Source: Chitinophagales bacterium
Lineage (GTDB): Bacteria > Bacteroidota > Bacteroidia > Chitinophagales > UBA2359
Length of the DNA: 52,824 bases
Direction of reading: 5' to 3'
Assembly: GCA_020628375.1 (NCBI GenBank)
Contig: JAHDFD010000016.1
Location: 26,906-79,729, forward strand
Shown here: piece by piece, positions 25,786 through 35,044 of the stretch
How positions within the stretch are numbered: position 1 is the stretch's first letter
How the letters are laid out: each line of letters begins with the position of its first letter
Position numbers and translations under genes: made by a program
The notes under the pieces: model-generated
Told to the model about the DNA's origin: nothing
The model's database searches: none
What the model saw: only the letters and a program-made list of their open reading frames with translations

Positions 25786-26988
25786 ATGGAAGCATATATA
25801 TACGATGCCGTTAGAACTGTTAGGGGTAAAGGAAGTCGCAAAGGAGCACTAATTGGTATTACACCAACTGAGCTAGCTACACAAACTCTTTTAAGTTTGA
25901 AAGAAAGAAATAATCTGGATACCGAAAAGGTAGAAGATGTAATATTAGGTTGTGTGGGGCAGGTAATGGATCAGGCGGCAAATATCGCCAAAACAGCAGC
26001 ACAACAATCACAATATGGCGATCATTTATGTGGTGTTACTTTAAATCGTTTTTGCGGCTCCGGCTTAGAATCGATCAATCAGGCAGCGGCTTATGTTAAG
26101 TCTGGGTTCAGAGAACTAATCGTAGCCGGTGGCGTAGAAAGTATGTCACGTGTTAAAATGGGCGCCGATGGTGGAGGTATGTTCATGGATCCCGCTGTGG
26201 CAATTCCGGGTAATATTATTCCACAGGGTATTTCTGCCGATCTTATCGCTTCTAAATATGCTTATTCAAGAAACGATGTCGATAGCTTTGCTTATGAATC
26301 ACAAATGCGAGCTAGTAAAGCAGAAGCGTCTGGTTATTTCAAATCAAGAATTGCTGTAAAAGATGTAAATGGAATTGCAGTACTTAATAAAGACGAAAAT
26401 GTTCGACCTTCAACAACCAAAGAGGGGCTTGCAAGCTTAAACCCTTCTTTTGCTATGATGGGCTCAATGGCGGGCTTCGACGCTGTGGCTATAGATCGCT
26501 ATCCTGAAGTGGAAGAGATCGTTCATGTGCATCACGCAGGTAACTCATCAGCAATAGTAGATGGGGCAGCAATTACTTTAGTAGGAAATGAAGCTATTGG
26601 TAAACAACTCGGCTTAAAACCTCGATTCAAAATAAAAGCAGCAGCTATTCATGGAACAGATCCTACAATTATGCTTACGGGCATAGGCCCTGCTTCTTTA
26701 AAAGCATTGAAACAAGCAGGCATGCAACCATCAGACATTGATCTGTACGAAATAAATGAAGCTTTTGCCGCTGTTGTTATTAAGGCAATGGATGATATTG
26801 GAATAGACCATTCGAATGTAAATGTAAATGGTGGGGCAATTGCCTTAGGGCATCCGCTAGGTGCTACTGGCTGTATGCTCACGGGAACTTTAATGGATGA
26901 ATTGGAAAGAAGAGATTTGAATACAGGTCTGGTTACGCTTTGCATTGGTGGAGGAATGGGAATCGCTACTATTATAGAACGTGTCTAA
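25786..26988 (+). CDS. fadA: Acetyl-CoA C-acyltransferase (3-ketoacyl-CoA thiolase)
   Basis: 400 residues, full length. The nucleophilic Cys90 is in LNRFCGSGLESI, His356 in ALGHPLGATG, and the proton-donor Cys386 in CIGGGMG. It cleaves 3-ketoacyl-CoA with CoA to give acetyl-CoA. The FadJ-type gene follows 200 nt downstream on the same strand. The two are separated by a 165-bp MITE whose left end supplies the thiolase stop codon (TAA at 26986-26988). The natural C-terminus may therefore have been slightly different before insertion. Confidence 0.93.
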   Translation: MEAYIYDAVRTVRGKGSRKGALIGITPTELATQTLLSLKERNNLDTEKVEDVILGCVGQVMDQAANIAKTAAQQSQYGDHLCGVTLNRFCGSGLESINQAAAYVKSGFRELIVAGGVESMSRVKMGADGGGMFMDPAVAIPGNIIPQGISADLIASKYAYSRNDVDSFAYESQMRASKAEASGYFKSRIAVKDVNGIAVLNKDENVRPSTTKEGLASLNPSFAMMGSMAGFDAVAIDRYPEVEEIVHVHHAGNSSAIVDGAAITLVGNEAIGKQLGLKPRFKIKAAAIHGTDPTIMLTGIGPASLKALKQAGMQPSDIDLYEINEAFAAVVIKAMDDIGIDHSNVNVNGGAIALGHPLGATGCMLTGTLMDELERRDLNTGLVTLCIGGGMGIATIIERV

Positions 26989-27150
26989 GTAGTTAAACAA
27001 ATTAAACTTAACAACTATGAGTTATCTATTTTCCACCTGTCTTCGTTATCAAAAGCCTTACGTAGCTCGGCTATGTGCGGTTTTGATGCCTTAACAGTTG
27101 AAAAATATCTCGTACTCATTGTTGTCAATATAATTTTGCTTACCTACTTA
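26986..27150. mobile_element. 165-bp MITE with promoter box, copy A
   Basis: Ends TAAGTAGTTAAACAAA and TTTGCTTACCTACTTA are imperfect inverted repeats that overlap possible TA target dinucleotides. The whole element is an imperfect palindrome (ACAACTATGAGT pairs with ACTCATTGTTGT, and ATCAAAAGCC with GGTTTTGAT). A second copy lies inverted at 38964-39127. The right end carries TAATTTTG, a -7 box pointing at the FadJ-type gene. Confidence 0.85.
27131..27138 (+). promoter_or_regulatory. -7 box inside MITE copy A
   Basis: TAATTTTG matches TAnnTTTG. It lies 50 nt upstream of the FadJ-type ATG and is conserved in MITE copy B, where it faces another gene. Confidence 0.5.
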
Positions 27151-27188
27151 AAAGATACTATTCCTGAAAACTACAATAATTTAAAATA

Positions 27189-29354
27189 ATGGATAATAGA
27201 ACAAACAAACTATACAACTTAAATATAGATGCCGACGGTATCGCCCTTTTAACCATCGACCAGAAAGAAAATCCGACCAACCTTTTCAGTAATGAATTTG
27301 TAAAGGCTTTTATTGAAGTTTGCAATGAAGCTGTTGCAGATGAAAACATAAAGGGGATAATCGTTACTTCGGGAAGAAGTATGTTTATGCCAGGTGCTGA
27401 TTTAAGGGAATTGGAAAAGATCGGTACCGATGCAGAAAAGCAATTCAACTCGATGATGGAAATGCACCGCGCTTTCAGAGAAATAGAAAAAGCAGGTAAA
27501 CCATTAGTTGCAGCCATTAATGGAACAGCAATGGGCGGTGGTTTGGAATTGTGCCTGGTATGCCACCACAGAATTGTTCTTAATAACAGTAAAATAAAAT
27601 TGGGCTTTCCTGAATCAAAAGTAGGTTTACTACCCGGTGGAGGTGGAACGGTGAAAGCTCCTTACCTTTTGGGAATGCAGAATGCTTTGATGTATTTATT
27701 ACAGGGTAAAGAAGTACGACCACAACAAGCCCTTAAAGATGGCTTGGTAAACGATATTGCAGAAACACAGGAAGAGCTGATAGAAAAAGCCAAAGCGTGG
27801 ATACTCGAAAACCCACAGGCAGTACAACCCTGGGATAATAAAAAATATAGAATTCCGGGAGGGGCTTTCTGGACACCGAACAGCGTTCAGACTTTGATAG
27901 GAGCTGTTGGTAATGTTTCTAAAATGACACATGGCAATTATCCGGCTCAGAGTAGCATACTAAGTGTAATTCATGATGGACTGCAATTACCTGTTGACAG
28001 AGCTTTTGAAGTAGAAGCAAGATATTTTACTAAACTCGTAACAAGTAAGGAAGCTAAAAACATGATCCGAACGGGATTCATGGGTATGCAGGCTGCCAGA
28101 AAAGGTAAAGCACGCCCGAAAGATGAAGCGCCGTATGAAGTAAAAAAACTAGGCATTTTAGGAGCAGGAATGATGGGAGCAGGTATTGCTTATGTTTCTG
28201 CTAAAGCAGGAATGGAGGTTGTGTTGAAAGATATTTCTGTTGAAAATGCTGAAAAAGGAAAAGCTTATTCTCAAAAACTTCTGGATAAAGCCATTTCACG
28301 AGGAAGATCAACACCTGAAAAGGCAGCAGCTTTACTCGACAAAATTCAGGCAACCGATGATCCGAAGGCAATGCAAGACTGTGATCTGGTTATTGAAGCT
28401 GTGTTTGAAGACCCGAAATTAAAAGATAAGGTAACCAAAGAAACAGAAGCCGTTTTATCGGGTGATAAAATATATGCGTCAAATACTTCAACTATACCGA
28501 TCAGTTTACTGGCTGAATCATCGGAAAGACCTGAAAACTTCATTGGTATTCACTTCTTTTCTCCGGTTGATAAAATGCCTTTAGTTGAAATTATTGTTGG
28601 TGAAAAAACAAGTAGCAAAGCTATTGCAGCAGCTATCGATTATACAGTTGCCATTAAGAAAATACCAATAGTCGTAAACGATAGTAGAGGCTTTTTCACT
28701 TCACGATGTTTTGGTACTTATGTTAATGAAGGGATGTTCTTGCTAGAAGAAGGGGTTCCGGCTGCAATGATCGAAAATATTGCGAGAAAAAAGGGAATGC
28801 CTGTTGGTCCTTTAGCGGTTCACGATGAAGTAACACTTACCTTAAGCAAGCATGTGATCGAGTCGAACCCGGCGGCTAAAAATGCAGAAACAGAACGTGC
28901 TTATAAAATAATCATAGATTTGATCGGCAAAGGCAGAACGGCAAAGAAAGATGGTGCTGGTTTTTACGATTACCCGAAAGGAGAAAAGAAAAAACTGTGG
29001 AAAGGGCTTGCTGAAATGTTCAATGCCGACATCAATGCGTTGGATCAGGAAACAATAGCTAAGCGTATTATGCACCGACAAGCATTGGAAAGTTTCCGTT
29101 GTTTGGATGAAGGTGTACTTAATTCTGTGGTCGATGGCGATATTGGTTCTGTTTTGGGATGGGGTTTCCCTATCTATACAGGCGGTGCATTATCTTATAT
29201 CGATTATGTAGGAATTCAGAACTTTGTTGCCGATTGCGATGCCTACCAACAACAATATGGTAATCGTTGGAATGTTCCAACGAGCTTACGAGCTTTGGCA
29301 GAAGCAGGGCTTTCGGTACATGATTTTAAGCGAGAAGGTAGTTTGGTAGGATAA
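27189..29354 (+). CDS. fadJ: Enoyl-CoA hydratase / 3-hydroxyacyl-CoA dehydrogenase fusion
   Basis: 721 residues, the usual length for the multifunctional alpha subunit. The N-terminal crotonase domain keeps both catalytic Glu residues: Glu120 in GGGLELCLVCHH and Glu142 in FPESKVGLLPGGGG. The dehydrogenase part has the NAD motif LGILGAGMMGAGIAY and the catalytic His near 454 in GIHFFSPVDKMPLVEI. A C-terminal 3HCDH domain follows. With the upstream thiolase it completes the beta-oxidation cycle after acyl-CoA dehydrogenation. The gene sits behind a MITE that offers a promoter box, so its expression may be partly uncoupled from the thiolase. fadB is the alternative name. Confidence 0.93.
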   Translation: MDNRTNKLYNLNIDADGIALLTIDQKENPTNLFSNEFVKAFIEVCNEAVADENIKGIIVTSGRSMFMPGADLRELEKIGTDAEKQFNSMMEMHRAFREIEKAGKPLVAAINGTAMGGGLELCLVCHHRIVLNNSKIKLGFPESKVGLLPGGGGTVKAPYLLGMQNALMYLLQGKEVRPQQALKDGLVNDIAETQEELIEKAKAWILENPQAVQPWDNKKYRIPGGAFWTPNSVQTLIGAVGNVSKMTHGNYPAQSSILSVIHDGLQLPVDRAFEVEARYFTKLVTSKEAKNMIRTGFMGMQAARKGKARPKDEAPYEVKKLGILGAGMMGAGIAYVSAKAGMEVVLKDISVENAEKGKAYSQKLLDKAISRGRSTPEKAAALLDKIQATDDPKAMQDCDLVIEAVFEDPKLKDKVTKETEAVLSGDKIYASNTSTIPISLLAESSERPENFIGIHFFSPVDKMPLVEIIVGEKTSSKAIAAAIDYTVAIKKIPIVVNDSRGFFTSRCFGTYVNEGMFLLEEGVPAAMIENIARKKGMPVGPLAVHDEVTLTLSKHVIESNPAAKNAETERAYKIIIDLIGKGRTAKKDGAGFYDYPKGEKKKLWKGLAEMFNADINALDQETIAKRIMHRQALESFRCLDEGVLNSVVDGDIGSVLGWGFPIYTGGALSYIDYVGIQNFVADCDAYQQQYGNRWNVPTSLRALAEAGLSVHDFKREGSLVG

Positions 29355-29381
29355 GATAAATTGATTATAAAATACTTATAT

Positions 29382-29428
29382 GCTTTTGTGGACAGTCAAC
29401 AGTTTAACGATCGACTGTCCACAAAAGC
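29382..29428. terminator. Strong hairpin terminator after fadJ
   Basis: GCTTTTGTGGACAGTC (29382-29397) and GACTGTCCACAAAAGC (29413-29428) pair perfectly over 16 bp around a 15-nt loop. There is no T run after it on the plus strand, so it may act as a REP-like element or processing block rather than a classical terminator. A degraded relative follows gldE. Confidence 0.65.
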
Positions 29429-29548
29429 ACCCATTATATTCGTAAAGAGTAAAGTTTTGTGGTCTGTGTACAAAAATGTCATTATACATCGCAACTTGCA
29501 TTGGTTATATTGTATCACCAATGCTCTCTTTAAGCGACCTTAATCATA

Positions 29549-31360
29549 TCACTCAAACCGATAAGGAATATGAATGCGTACAGTAACGCCTTTTTCTGTA
29601 TTCGATGCCAATGCTAATTGTCCTTTGGTTTCAAACTGTGTTTCCAACAACTGTAACCTTCGGTTAGTAATTGCATAAGACAAAGAAGGGGAAGATTTTT
29701 TCTTCTCCGGCTTTTTTTCTAAACCAATACCATTGTCTTTAATACTGCATATCAATTCCTGATCTTCTTTTTTGATATCAATTTCGATTTTGCCTTTGTA
29801 ATCAATGCCCTTGAAAGCGTGTTTAAAGCAATTCTCTACAAAAGGCTGAATCAACATAGTCGGAATAATATAATCATCGACCTGATCGACATTTACATTC
29901 AAAGTATAATCGAAACTATCGTCGAAGCGTATTTTCTGTAATTCGAGATACAATTGTATGGCTTCTATTTCTTTTTCAAGGCTCACAGCATTATCTACGC
30001 TATTATCGAGAGAAATACGTAATAAGTTTGAAAACTTATTGAGATATTTTGAAGCTGTTTTATTCTCTTTCTGATTAATGAGTGCTTTAATATTTGCCAG
30101 TGTGTTAAAGGTAAAATGAGGACTCATTTGTGTTCTTAACAGTTGTTGGTGCAAGGCATAAAGTTCTGCTTCTTTTTTCCGTTTAATATAACGTTGATAC
30201 ACCAAAAAGGTAAATAAGGAAATTGCCAGTATAATTCCGAAAATAGAAGCCAGATAAGCATTGTTTTTTGCTTGCATTTGTGCTTCCAGCGTAGCTTTTT
30301 CCTCTTCTTGTTTTTCTTCTCTTAAAATACATTCTTCTTCCAATGCAAAACGAAGTTCATCAAGCTCGATATTCAATTTTTTATTATAAATAGAATCAGT
30401 TATTTCTACATATTGGTAGGTAGTCTGTTTCATAGAATCCAGCTTTCCCAATTTTTCATAGATCTCAATCCTATTGGTATATAATAACTTCCAATCATTG
30501 AATGTTTTAGGTACAAAAAAAGCTTCGGCAGTTTTTAAATGTTCTTCAGCGGTATCATATTCTTTTATTTCACTATAAAAAGCTGCCATGTTTATATGAA
30601 AATCTGAAACCGAAGTAGAGTCCTCGAGCGACAGTGTTTTTTTATAGGTATCGAAATAATAACGGGTACTATCTAAATAAGCATTATTGGAAGTCTGTTT
30701 GGCTAAACGTGCAAAAGCAATACCTATATTCATTAATACACCTCGCTGATAATCGATATTATTTGTTTGCCTCGCCAATAATAAACTTTCTGAATAATAA
30801 TCTACAGCCACTTTATGCTTCTTTAACGCATCGGCGTAGTCTCCCAGAAAAAAATGTGCATTGATAAGTGTTTGTGGGTTGTCTAATTTTTTGGCTAATG
30901 TTAAATTAACCAGTCCAGCCTCAAAAGCTTTTTCATATTGGTTCAGTTTGTAATAGCTTCTTGATTGAATGGTTTTTACATTCCGTAAGAATTTGTTGTA
31001 ATCAGGCTCATTCGGTGTGAGTAAGCTTTCTACTTTTATAGATTTAGCAATGCTATTTTCATAATCTTCTTCTAAAACGAATAAAGCATACATAGCATTA
31101 ACCTGATATTCAATATCACGATCAAGTGTTTCACTCTTAAAGTTGGTTTCTATAAGATTTTGTATGGAATCGGATGCTTGTTTCTGACCGGAAAGTATTT
31201 TAGTTTTCCAAACTTTCTTTAAAGAATCCAAACCTATATATTGTATAGACTTTATAACCTCTGGATCTCTTATAATTTCATTTTTTTGTTCTACTACAAT
31301 AGTATCACTGGCATTCAGCAGTTGAAAAAAGAAGAAAAGTATAAAAACAGAGAATTTCAA
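29549..31360 (-). CDS. LytS/YehU-type sensor histidine kinase with TPR region
   Basis: 603 residues. A signal peptide leads into a ~300-residue helical TPR-like region (YYKLNQYEKAFEAGLVNL, ALKKHKVAVDYYSESL). A single membrane helix (YLASIFGIILAISLFTFLVY) follows. The kinase core is of the PF06580 type: the phospho-acceptor His is in RTQMSPHFTFNTLANI, and IPTMLIQPFVENCFKHAF is the N box, with an ATPase domain to the end (IKDNGIGLE). Such kinases usually sit beside a LytTR response regulator. None is in the window, so this one is an orphan. The TPR part may sense a periplasmic signal. Confidence 0.92.
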   Translation of the reverse strand: MKFSVFILFFFFQLLNASDTIVVEQKNEIIRDPEVIKSIQYIGLDSLKKVWKTKILSGQKQASDSIQNLIETNFKSETLDRDIEYQVNAMYALFVLEEDYENSIAKSIKVESLLTPNEPDYNKFLRNVKTIQSRSYYKLNQYEKAFEAGLVNLTLAKKLDNPQTLINAHFFLGDYADALKKHKVAVDYYSESLLLARQTNNIDYQRGVLMNIGIAFARLAKQTSNNAYLDSTRYYFDTYKKTLSLEDSTSVSDFHINMAAFYSEIKEYDTAEEHLKTAEAFFVPKTFNDWKLLYTNRIEIYEKLGKLDSMKQTTYQYVEITDSIYNKKLNIELDELRFALEEECILREEKQEEEKATLEAQMQAKNNAYLASIFGIILAISLFTFLVYQRYIKRKKEAELYALHQQLLRTQMSPHFTFNTLANIKALINQKENKTASKYLNKFSNLLRISLDNSVDNAVSLEKEIEAIQLYLELQKIRFDDSFDYTLNVNVDQVDDYIIPTMLIQPFVENCFKHAFKGIDYKGKIEIDIKKEDQELICSIKDNGIGLEKKPEKKKSSPSLSYAITNRRLQLLETQFETKGQLALASNTEKGVTVRIHIPYRFE

Positions 31361-31410
31361 GGTTAATGGTTTATTCTACAAAATAAAAACTTGTAATGAG
31401 TTGGTTCATA

Positions 31411-31418
31411 CAAACTTA
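31411..31418 (-). promoter_or_regulatory. Possible -7 box of the histidine kinase gene
   Basis: TAAGTTTG on the minus strand matches TAnnTTTG and lies 50 nt before the kinase ATG. Confidence 0.35.
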
Positions 31419-31519
31419 AGCAAATATCTCATTATAACGGGTAGTACCTTGAAAATCGTTTTTACTCACTTCATAAGTAGTCTTAATATTAACAAATTCG
31501 TTTGTTTGAAGAAGGAATC

Positions 31520-31846
31520 TTAAGCATACAATTCAATTAAATGCTTAATCTCTTTATATGAAATAGTATCTTTCTCTCCTTTGTTATAAATGGTCAGTAA
31601 TAACACGGTTGTTTCCTTTACATATACATAAGTTATCACTCTTGCTCCACCTGCTTTTCCCTTATTTTTAGAAGAAATAGCAAGTCTTACTTTACGTACA
31701 TTACCACCCAATTCTGCACCTAATTGGGGATTATCTGCCAATTCATTGAATAGGATACTTAATTCTTCTTTTAGTGAATGATATTTTTTACTTAATCTGG
31801 TCGCTTCCTTTTTGAACTGATCTGTAAGCTCTACTTTATAACTCAT
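31520..31846 (-). CDS. RelE/ParE-superfamily toxin
   Basis: 108 residues, the size and pattern of RelE-type toxins: MSYKVELTDQFKKEATRLSK, an N-terminal strand and two helices, then VRKVRLAISSKNKGKAGGAR and VITYVYVKETTVLLLTIYNK, the basic strands that contact the ribosome in RelE. Its start overlaps the end of the antitoxin gene by 11 nt. As a family, these cleave mRNA on the ribosome or target gyrase; which applies here is not clear. Confidence 0.82.
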   Translation of the reverse strand: MSYKVELTDQFKKEATRLSKKYHSLKEELSILFNELADNPQLGAELGGNVRKVRLAISSKNKGKAGGARVITYVYVKETTVLLLTIYNKGEKDTISYKEIKHLIELYA

Positions 31847-32048
31847 CTAAAAAATCTTTGGCAGGTGTTGTGTTTAAATCTCCTTGTTTATATTGTTTTA
31901 ATTCTTTAAATGCTTGAGTTAAATTGGCTACTATTTCTTCCTTGGTATCTTCATTTTGTTCGTGTACTTCAACAAAATCGAGACTACTTATTAATTCCAT
32001 GAAGAAACGGTACTTACCTTCAGGTATATTTAAAACGATTTGCTTCAT
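31836..32048 (-). CDS. Antitoxin of the RelE-type module
   Basis: 70 residues, acidic, placed first and overlapping the toxin by 11 nt, the standard order for type II modules. MKQIVLNIPEGKYRFFMELI begins with a strand-helix that could dimerise. The C-terminal half (KQGDLNTTPAKDFLDEL) would wrap the toxin. No classical DNA-binding motif is obvious. The call rests on size, overlap and neighbour. The 246 nt upstream holds no other gene. Confidence 0.75.
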   Translation of the reverse strand: MKQIVLNIPEGKYRFFMELISSLDFVEVHEQNEDTKEEIVANLTQAFKELKQYKQGDLNTTPAKDFLDEL

Positions 32049-32294
32049 AAACTTTTCTTATTAGGTTTAAGCTTCTGATAATTGTAACATCAAAATGTTC
32101 TAAAACAAAATTAAATCAATATTGCTCTACTTACCTGTATCAAATATTCTTTTAAGAGTGTGTTTATAATAAATAAAATAACACATACTTTAAGTCATCA
32201 ACTCACCAATCCTATTGTTTTGCTTATTCTCTGAAAAATTATATCCAATAAACTTCCAATTAGCTTTATTTTGTATTCCAATAATTATTTCAGT

Positions 32295-32789
32295 ATGAAG
32301 CATTTCTTGATCTTGTTATTATTCTGTTTTGCCATTGATCTTCAGGCTCAGGAAAAGCAAGCGCAATTTTCTGAAATTGATGAATTAATAGAAACGGTTT
32401 ACAGTGTTATTTCGGGTCCAAAAGGAGAACGCGACTGGTCTCTTTTTCAATCGTTATTTCATGAAAAAGCCATTATGGGAATGACGTTAGAACAAAAGGG
32501 TGAAGCATTTTTCAAGGCTATTTCTCCTGAAGAATATATTAAAATGAATAGTCCTATGTTCAAAGATCGTGCTTTTTACGAAGTCGAGATCGATCGTAAA
32601 GTGAATAAATACGGCGGTGTTGCTCAGGTTTTTTCCTCGTATCAATTTGGTTTTGAAAAAGATAAATTTATTCAGAAAGGTATTAATAGTTTTCAATTGG
32701 TTTTTGCTGACGGAAGATGGTACATTACTCAATTGATATGGCAACCCGAAACACCTGAACTTCCTTTACCTTCATTTAAAAAACAATAA
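32295..32789 (+). CDS. Secreted NTF2-like protein
   Basis: The ATG at 32295 is preferred because it opens a signal peptide (MKHFLILLLFCFAIDLQAQ); the frame extends 8 codons further upstream. The mature ~145 residues have the length and pattern of SnoaL/NTF2-like proteins: IDELIETVYSVISG, DWSLFQSLFH, then strands ending in SFQLVFADGRWYITQLIWQP. Substrate or ligand unknown. It stops 12 nt before the GTG start of serC, so they are probably co-transcribed. Confidence 0.8.
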   Translation: MKHFLILLLFCFAIDLQAQEKQAQFSEIDELIETVYSVISGPKGERDWSLFQSLFHEKAIMGMTLEQKGEAFFKAISPEEYIKMNSPMFKDRAFYEVEIDRKVNKYGGVAQVFSSYQFGFEKDKFIQKGINSFQLVFADGRWYITQLIWQPETPELPLPSFKKQ

Positions 32790-32801
32790 AATCATATATC
32801 T

Positions 32802-33872
32802 GTGCGTCCACACAATTTTTCAGCAGGTCCGTCTATTCTCCCTCAGGAAGTTATGCAGCAAATGTCAGAAGCCCTTATCGAATATGGCGGTACTGGTTTA
32901 TCTATACTCGAACTTTCCCATCGTGGTGAACTTATAGAAGCGATGATGGAAGAAGCTCATTCCCTAGTACGGGAACTTCTGCAACTTCCCGATAATTATG
33001 GTGTAGCTTTTTTATCGGGTGGGGCAACAACCCAATTCGCACTTATTCCATGTAATATGCTTAAAAATGGAGGTAAGGCTGCTTATATCGATACCGGAAC
33101 ATGGAGCACCAAAGCAATTGCCAATGCTAAATTCTATGGCGATGTGGATGTGGTGGCTTCCTCTGAAAGTGAAAGTTTTGTTCGTGTTCCTAAAGACTAT
33201 AAAGTTCCTCAGGATGCCAGTTATTTCTATGTAACTTCTAACAATACCATTTACGGAACGCAACTTCATGAAACACCCGATTCGGGCTCTGTTCCGAAGG
33301 TAATAGATATGTCTTCTGATATCTTTGCCAAACCCTTCGATGCAAGCGAATACGGATTGATCTTCGCTTCGGCACAAAAAAATGTTGGTCCTGCCGGAAC
33401 AACACTGGTTATCGTAGATCAGGAATTATTGGGTAAAACAGGCAGAACAATGCCACCAATGTTCGATTACCAGTTACATATTAAGAAAAGATCGGCACTC
33501 AATACACCACCGGTACTGGCAATTTTTGGCTGTCTTTTAACCCTTCGTTGGATCAAGAAACAAGGCTTGGCGAATATAGAGACTATTAACAAAACAAAGG
33601 CAAGCTTACTTTATAAGGAAATAGATCGTAATTCGATGTTGTATGGAAAGGCTGTAAAAGAAGATCGTTCTATTATGAATGCAACATTCTTACTTAACGA
33701 TCCGGCATTGGAAAGCACTTTTCTGAATATGGCACAAGAAGCTAATATTGTTGGCATAAAAGGACATAGAAGTGTAGGTGGTTTTCGAGCTTCTATGTAT
33801 AATGCTTTAAGCATTGAATCGGTAAAAGCACTTATAGAAGTAATGCAGGAATTCGAGCATAAATATGCTTAG
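32802..33872 (+). CDS. serC: Phosphoserine aminotransferase
   Basis: 356 residues from a GTG start, chosen because RPHNFSAGPSILP is the conserved N-terminus of the family. The PLP-binding Lys193 is in FASAQKNVGPAGTT. Other marks are GGTGLSILELSHRG and LSGGATTQFA. It makes phosphoserine from 3-phosphohydroxypyruvate and glutamate in serine synthesis, and may also serve pyridoxine synthesis. No serA neighbour is present; the upstream gene is an unrelated NTF2-like protein. Confidence 0.96.
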   Translation: MRPHNFSAGPSILPQEVMQQMSEALIEYGGTGLSILELSHRGELIEAMMEEAHSLVRELLQLPDNYGVAFLSGGATTQFALIPCNMLKNGGKAAYIDTGTWSTKAIANAKFYGDVDVVASSESESFVRVPKDYKVPQDASYFYVTSNNTIYGTQLHETPDSGSVPKVIDMSSDIFAKPFDASEYGLIFASAQKNVGPAGTTLVIVDQELLGKTGRTMPPMFDYQLHIKKRSALNTPPVLAIFGCLLTLRWIKKQGLANIETINKTKASLLYKEIDRNSMLYGKAVKEDRSIMNATFLLNDPALESTFLNMAQEANIVGIKGHRSVGGFRASMYNALSIESVKALIEVMQEFEHKYA

Positions 33873-33925
33873 TGTTCTCTGGTAGAGTTACTTTAGTGAG
33901 TAATTAAAAAAATTTAAAAGGACAT

Positions 33926-34067
33926 TAAAGTTTATTACAAAAACTGATTATGGCATTTTGATAAGAAGCTTCGACCGCTTCGGTGGTACGATGTGGTCAG
34001 CTACCAAGTTTATGCGATCAGTGAGCTTGTCGAACTGACTTTACAATAATTTTCGTAATAAGGTCTA
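33926..34067. mobile_element. MITE, AGAGTTTATT family, copy 2
   Basis: Left end AAAGTTTATTACAAAA and right end TTTTCGTAATAAGGTCT match copy 1 at 24415 with a few changes. The inner segments AGCTTCGACCGCTT and GTGAGCTTGTCGAACT are shared with that copy. Length about 142 bp. Confidence 0.65.
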
Positions 34068-34078
34068 TTAGAATAAAG

Positions 34079-34160
34079 TTTAAAACGATTTTTGATAGAG
34101 ACGTAGCAATGCTACGTCTGTACATTGTAAAATAATTGTATGAAAAAAAATCGTTTTAAA
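34079..34160. mobile_element. 82-bp palindromic mini-element
   Basis: TTTAAAACGATTTTT (34079-34093) and AAAAATCGTTTTAAA (34146-34160) are perfect 15-bp inverted repeats. Inside, AGACGTAGC and GCTACGTCT form a 9-bp stem with an AAT loop (34099-34119). Confidence 0.7.
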
Positions 34161-34217
34161 GTCTAATATTTCAAAAGCTTATTAAAAGCCACATTTTAGG
34201 CAGTCTAATGTCTATCT

Positions 34218-34340
34218 GTAGTGGGTAAGCAATTTATGGATATTATATATTGTTGTTCAGGAGACCAACTGAATTTCTTTAAAGTATCCACAAGTTTGTT
34301 GCCCATTACATCTATCTTCTATTATCTTTTCTGAACAACA
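34218..34340. other. Interlocked inverted repeats with pseudoknot order
   Basis: Segment A (34218-34242) pairs with A' (34285-34309) at about 19 of 25 positions. Segment B, TGTTGTTCAG (34251-34260), pairs perfectly with B', CTGAACAACA (34331-34340). The order A-B-A'-B' cannot form two side-by-side hairpins. It could be a pseudoknot RNA or two overlapping remains of palindromic elements. Confidence 0.5.
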
Positions 34341-34407
34341 GGTTAGAAAATAAAATTGATAGAAATTTAAACATACGCTTAGATGACACACTAGCGTTTC
34401 TCTTACT

Positions 34408-34923
34408 ATGAACTTGCGAGCAGAAATAGAACCCGATATTCAATTTTCCGAGGAAATTTTTCCGAAGGTGCTTAAAACGATTGTTGATTATAACGATTTT
34501 GTTTACGAAAAAGGTGATGAACAGAATATTGAATATGATAAAGTGATTGCCTATTTATCTGATTTAAGTGGAAAAGATATTGCTGCTGCTGATTATGCGA
34601 TCTGGGAATATTGGGAAGCTGAGGGAGAACATAGGGAATCATTCAAAATTGCACTGCCATATCCAAAAAAGCTTGAACAGGTGAGTAAAGCAGAACTTGC
34701 TGAAATAGTGAGTAGGATTAAGCGGCTTAAAATTCCCGATTATCTGAATAATGATTTTATAAAAGAACATAATTTTGTTTGGGAGATCATCGACTATTAT
34801 CATCATTTTCTCAGCCTGAATTTCAAAAATTATAGTTTTAATTTCTTTATCAGAAAGAAAAATAAAGCCGGTGAATGGTACGAAGCTTCAGTAGAAGAAA
34901 TTGTTGAGTTGATATGGAAATAA
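34408..34923 (+). CDS. Hypothetical protein
   Basis: 171 residues, soluble, acidic, no signal peptide, no domain I recognise. It is rich in aromatic and acidic residues (YAIWEYWEAEGEHRESF, IIDYYHHFLSLNF). The ATG at 34408 follows the remnant MITE end by ~30 nt. Its neighbours give no hint, though the next plus-strand gene is the BatA-like protein 291 nt on. Confidence 0.65.
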   Translation: MNLRAEIEPDIQFSEEIFPKVLKTIVDYNDFVYEKGDEQNIEYDKVIAYLSDLSGKDIAAADYAIWEYWEAEGEHRESFKIALPYPKKLEQVSKAELAEIVSRIKRLKIPDYLNNDFIKEHNFVWEIIDYYHHFLSLNFKNYSFNFFIRKKNKAGEWYEASVEEIVELIWK

Positions 34924-35044
34924 TGCGGAGTTTTATACTTCTGTTATAGTTGAATCTAGTTTTAACCTACAAAATTTCACTATTTTTAAGAAAAACAGCC
35001 TTTCAAACCTAATTTCTTAGCACGCAACAAACCTTTCAACTCCT

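Larger units (their letters stand above)
33873..34407. other. Gene-less region stacked with small palindromic elements
   Basis: No gene is supported. It contains a MITE copy (33926-34067), an 82-bp palindromic element immediately after it (34079-34160), an interlocked pair of inverted repeats (34218-34340), and a lone right end of another MITE (34359-34377). Confidence 0.75.
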
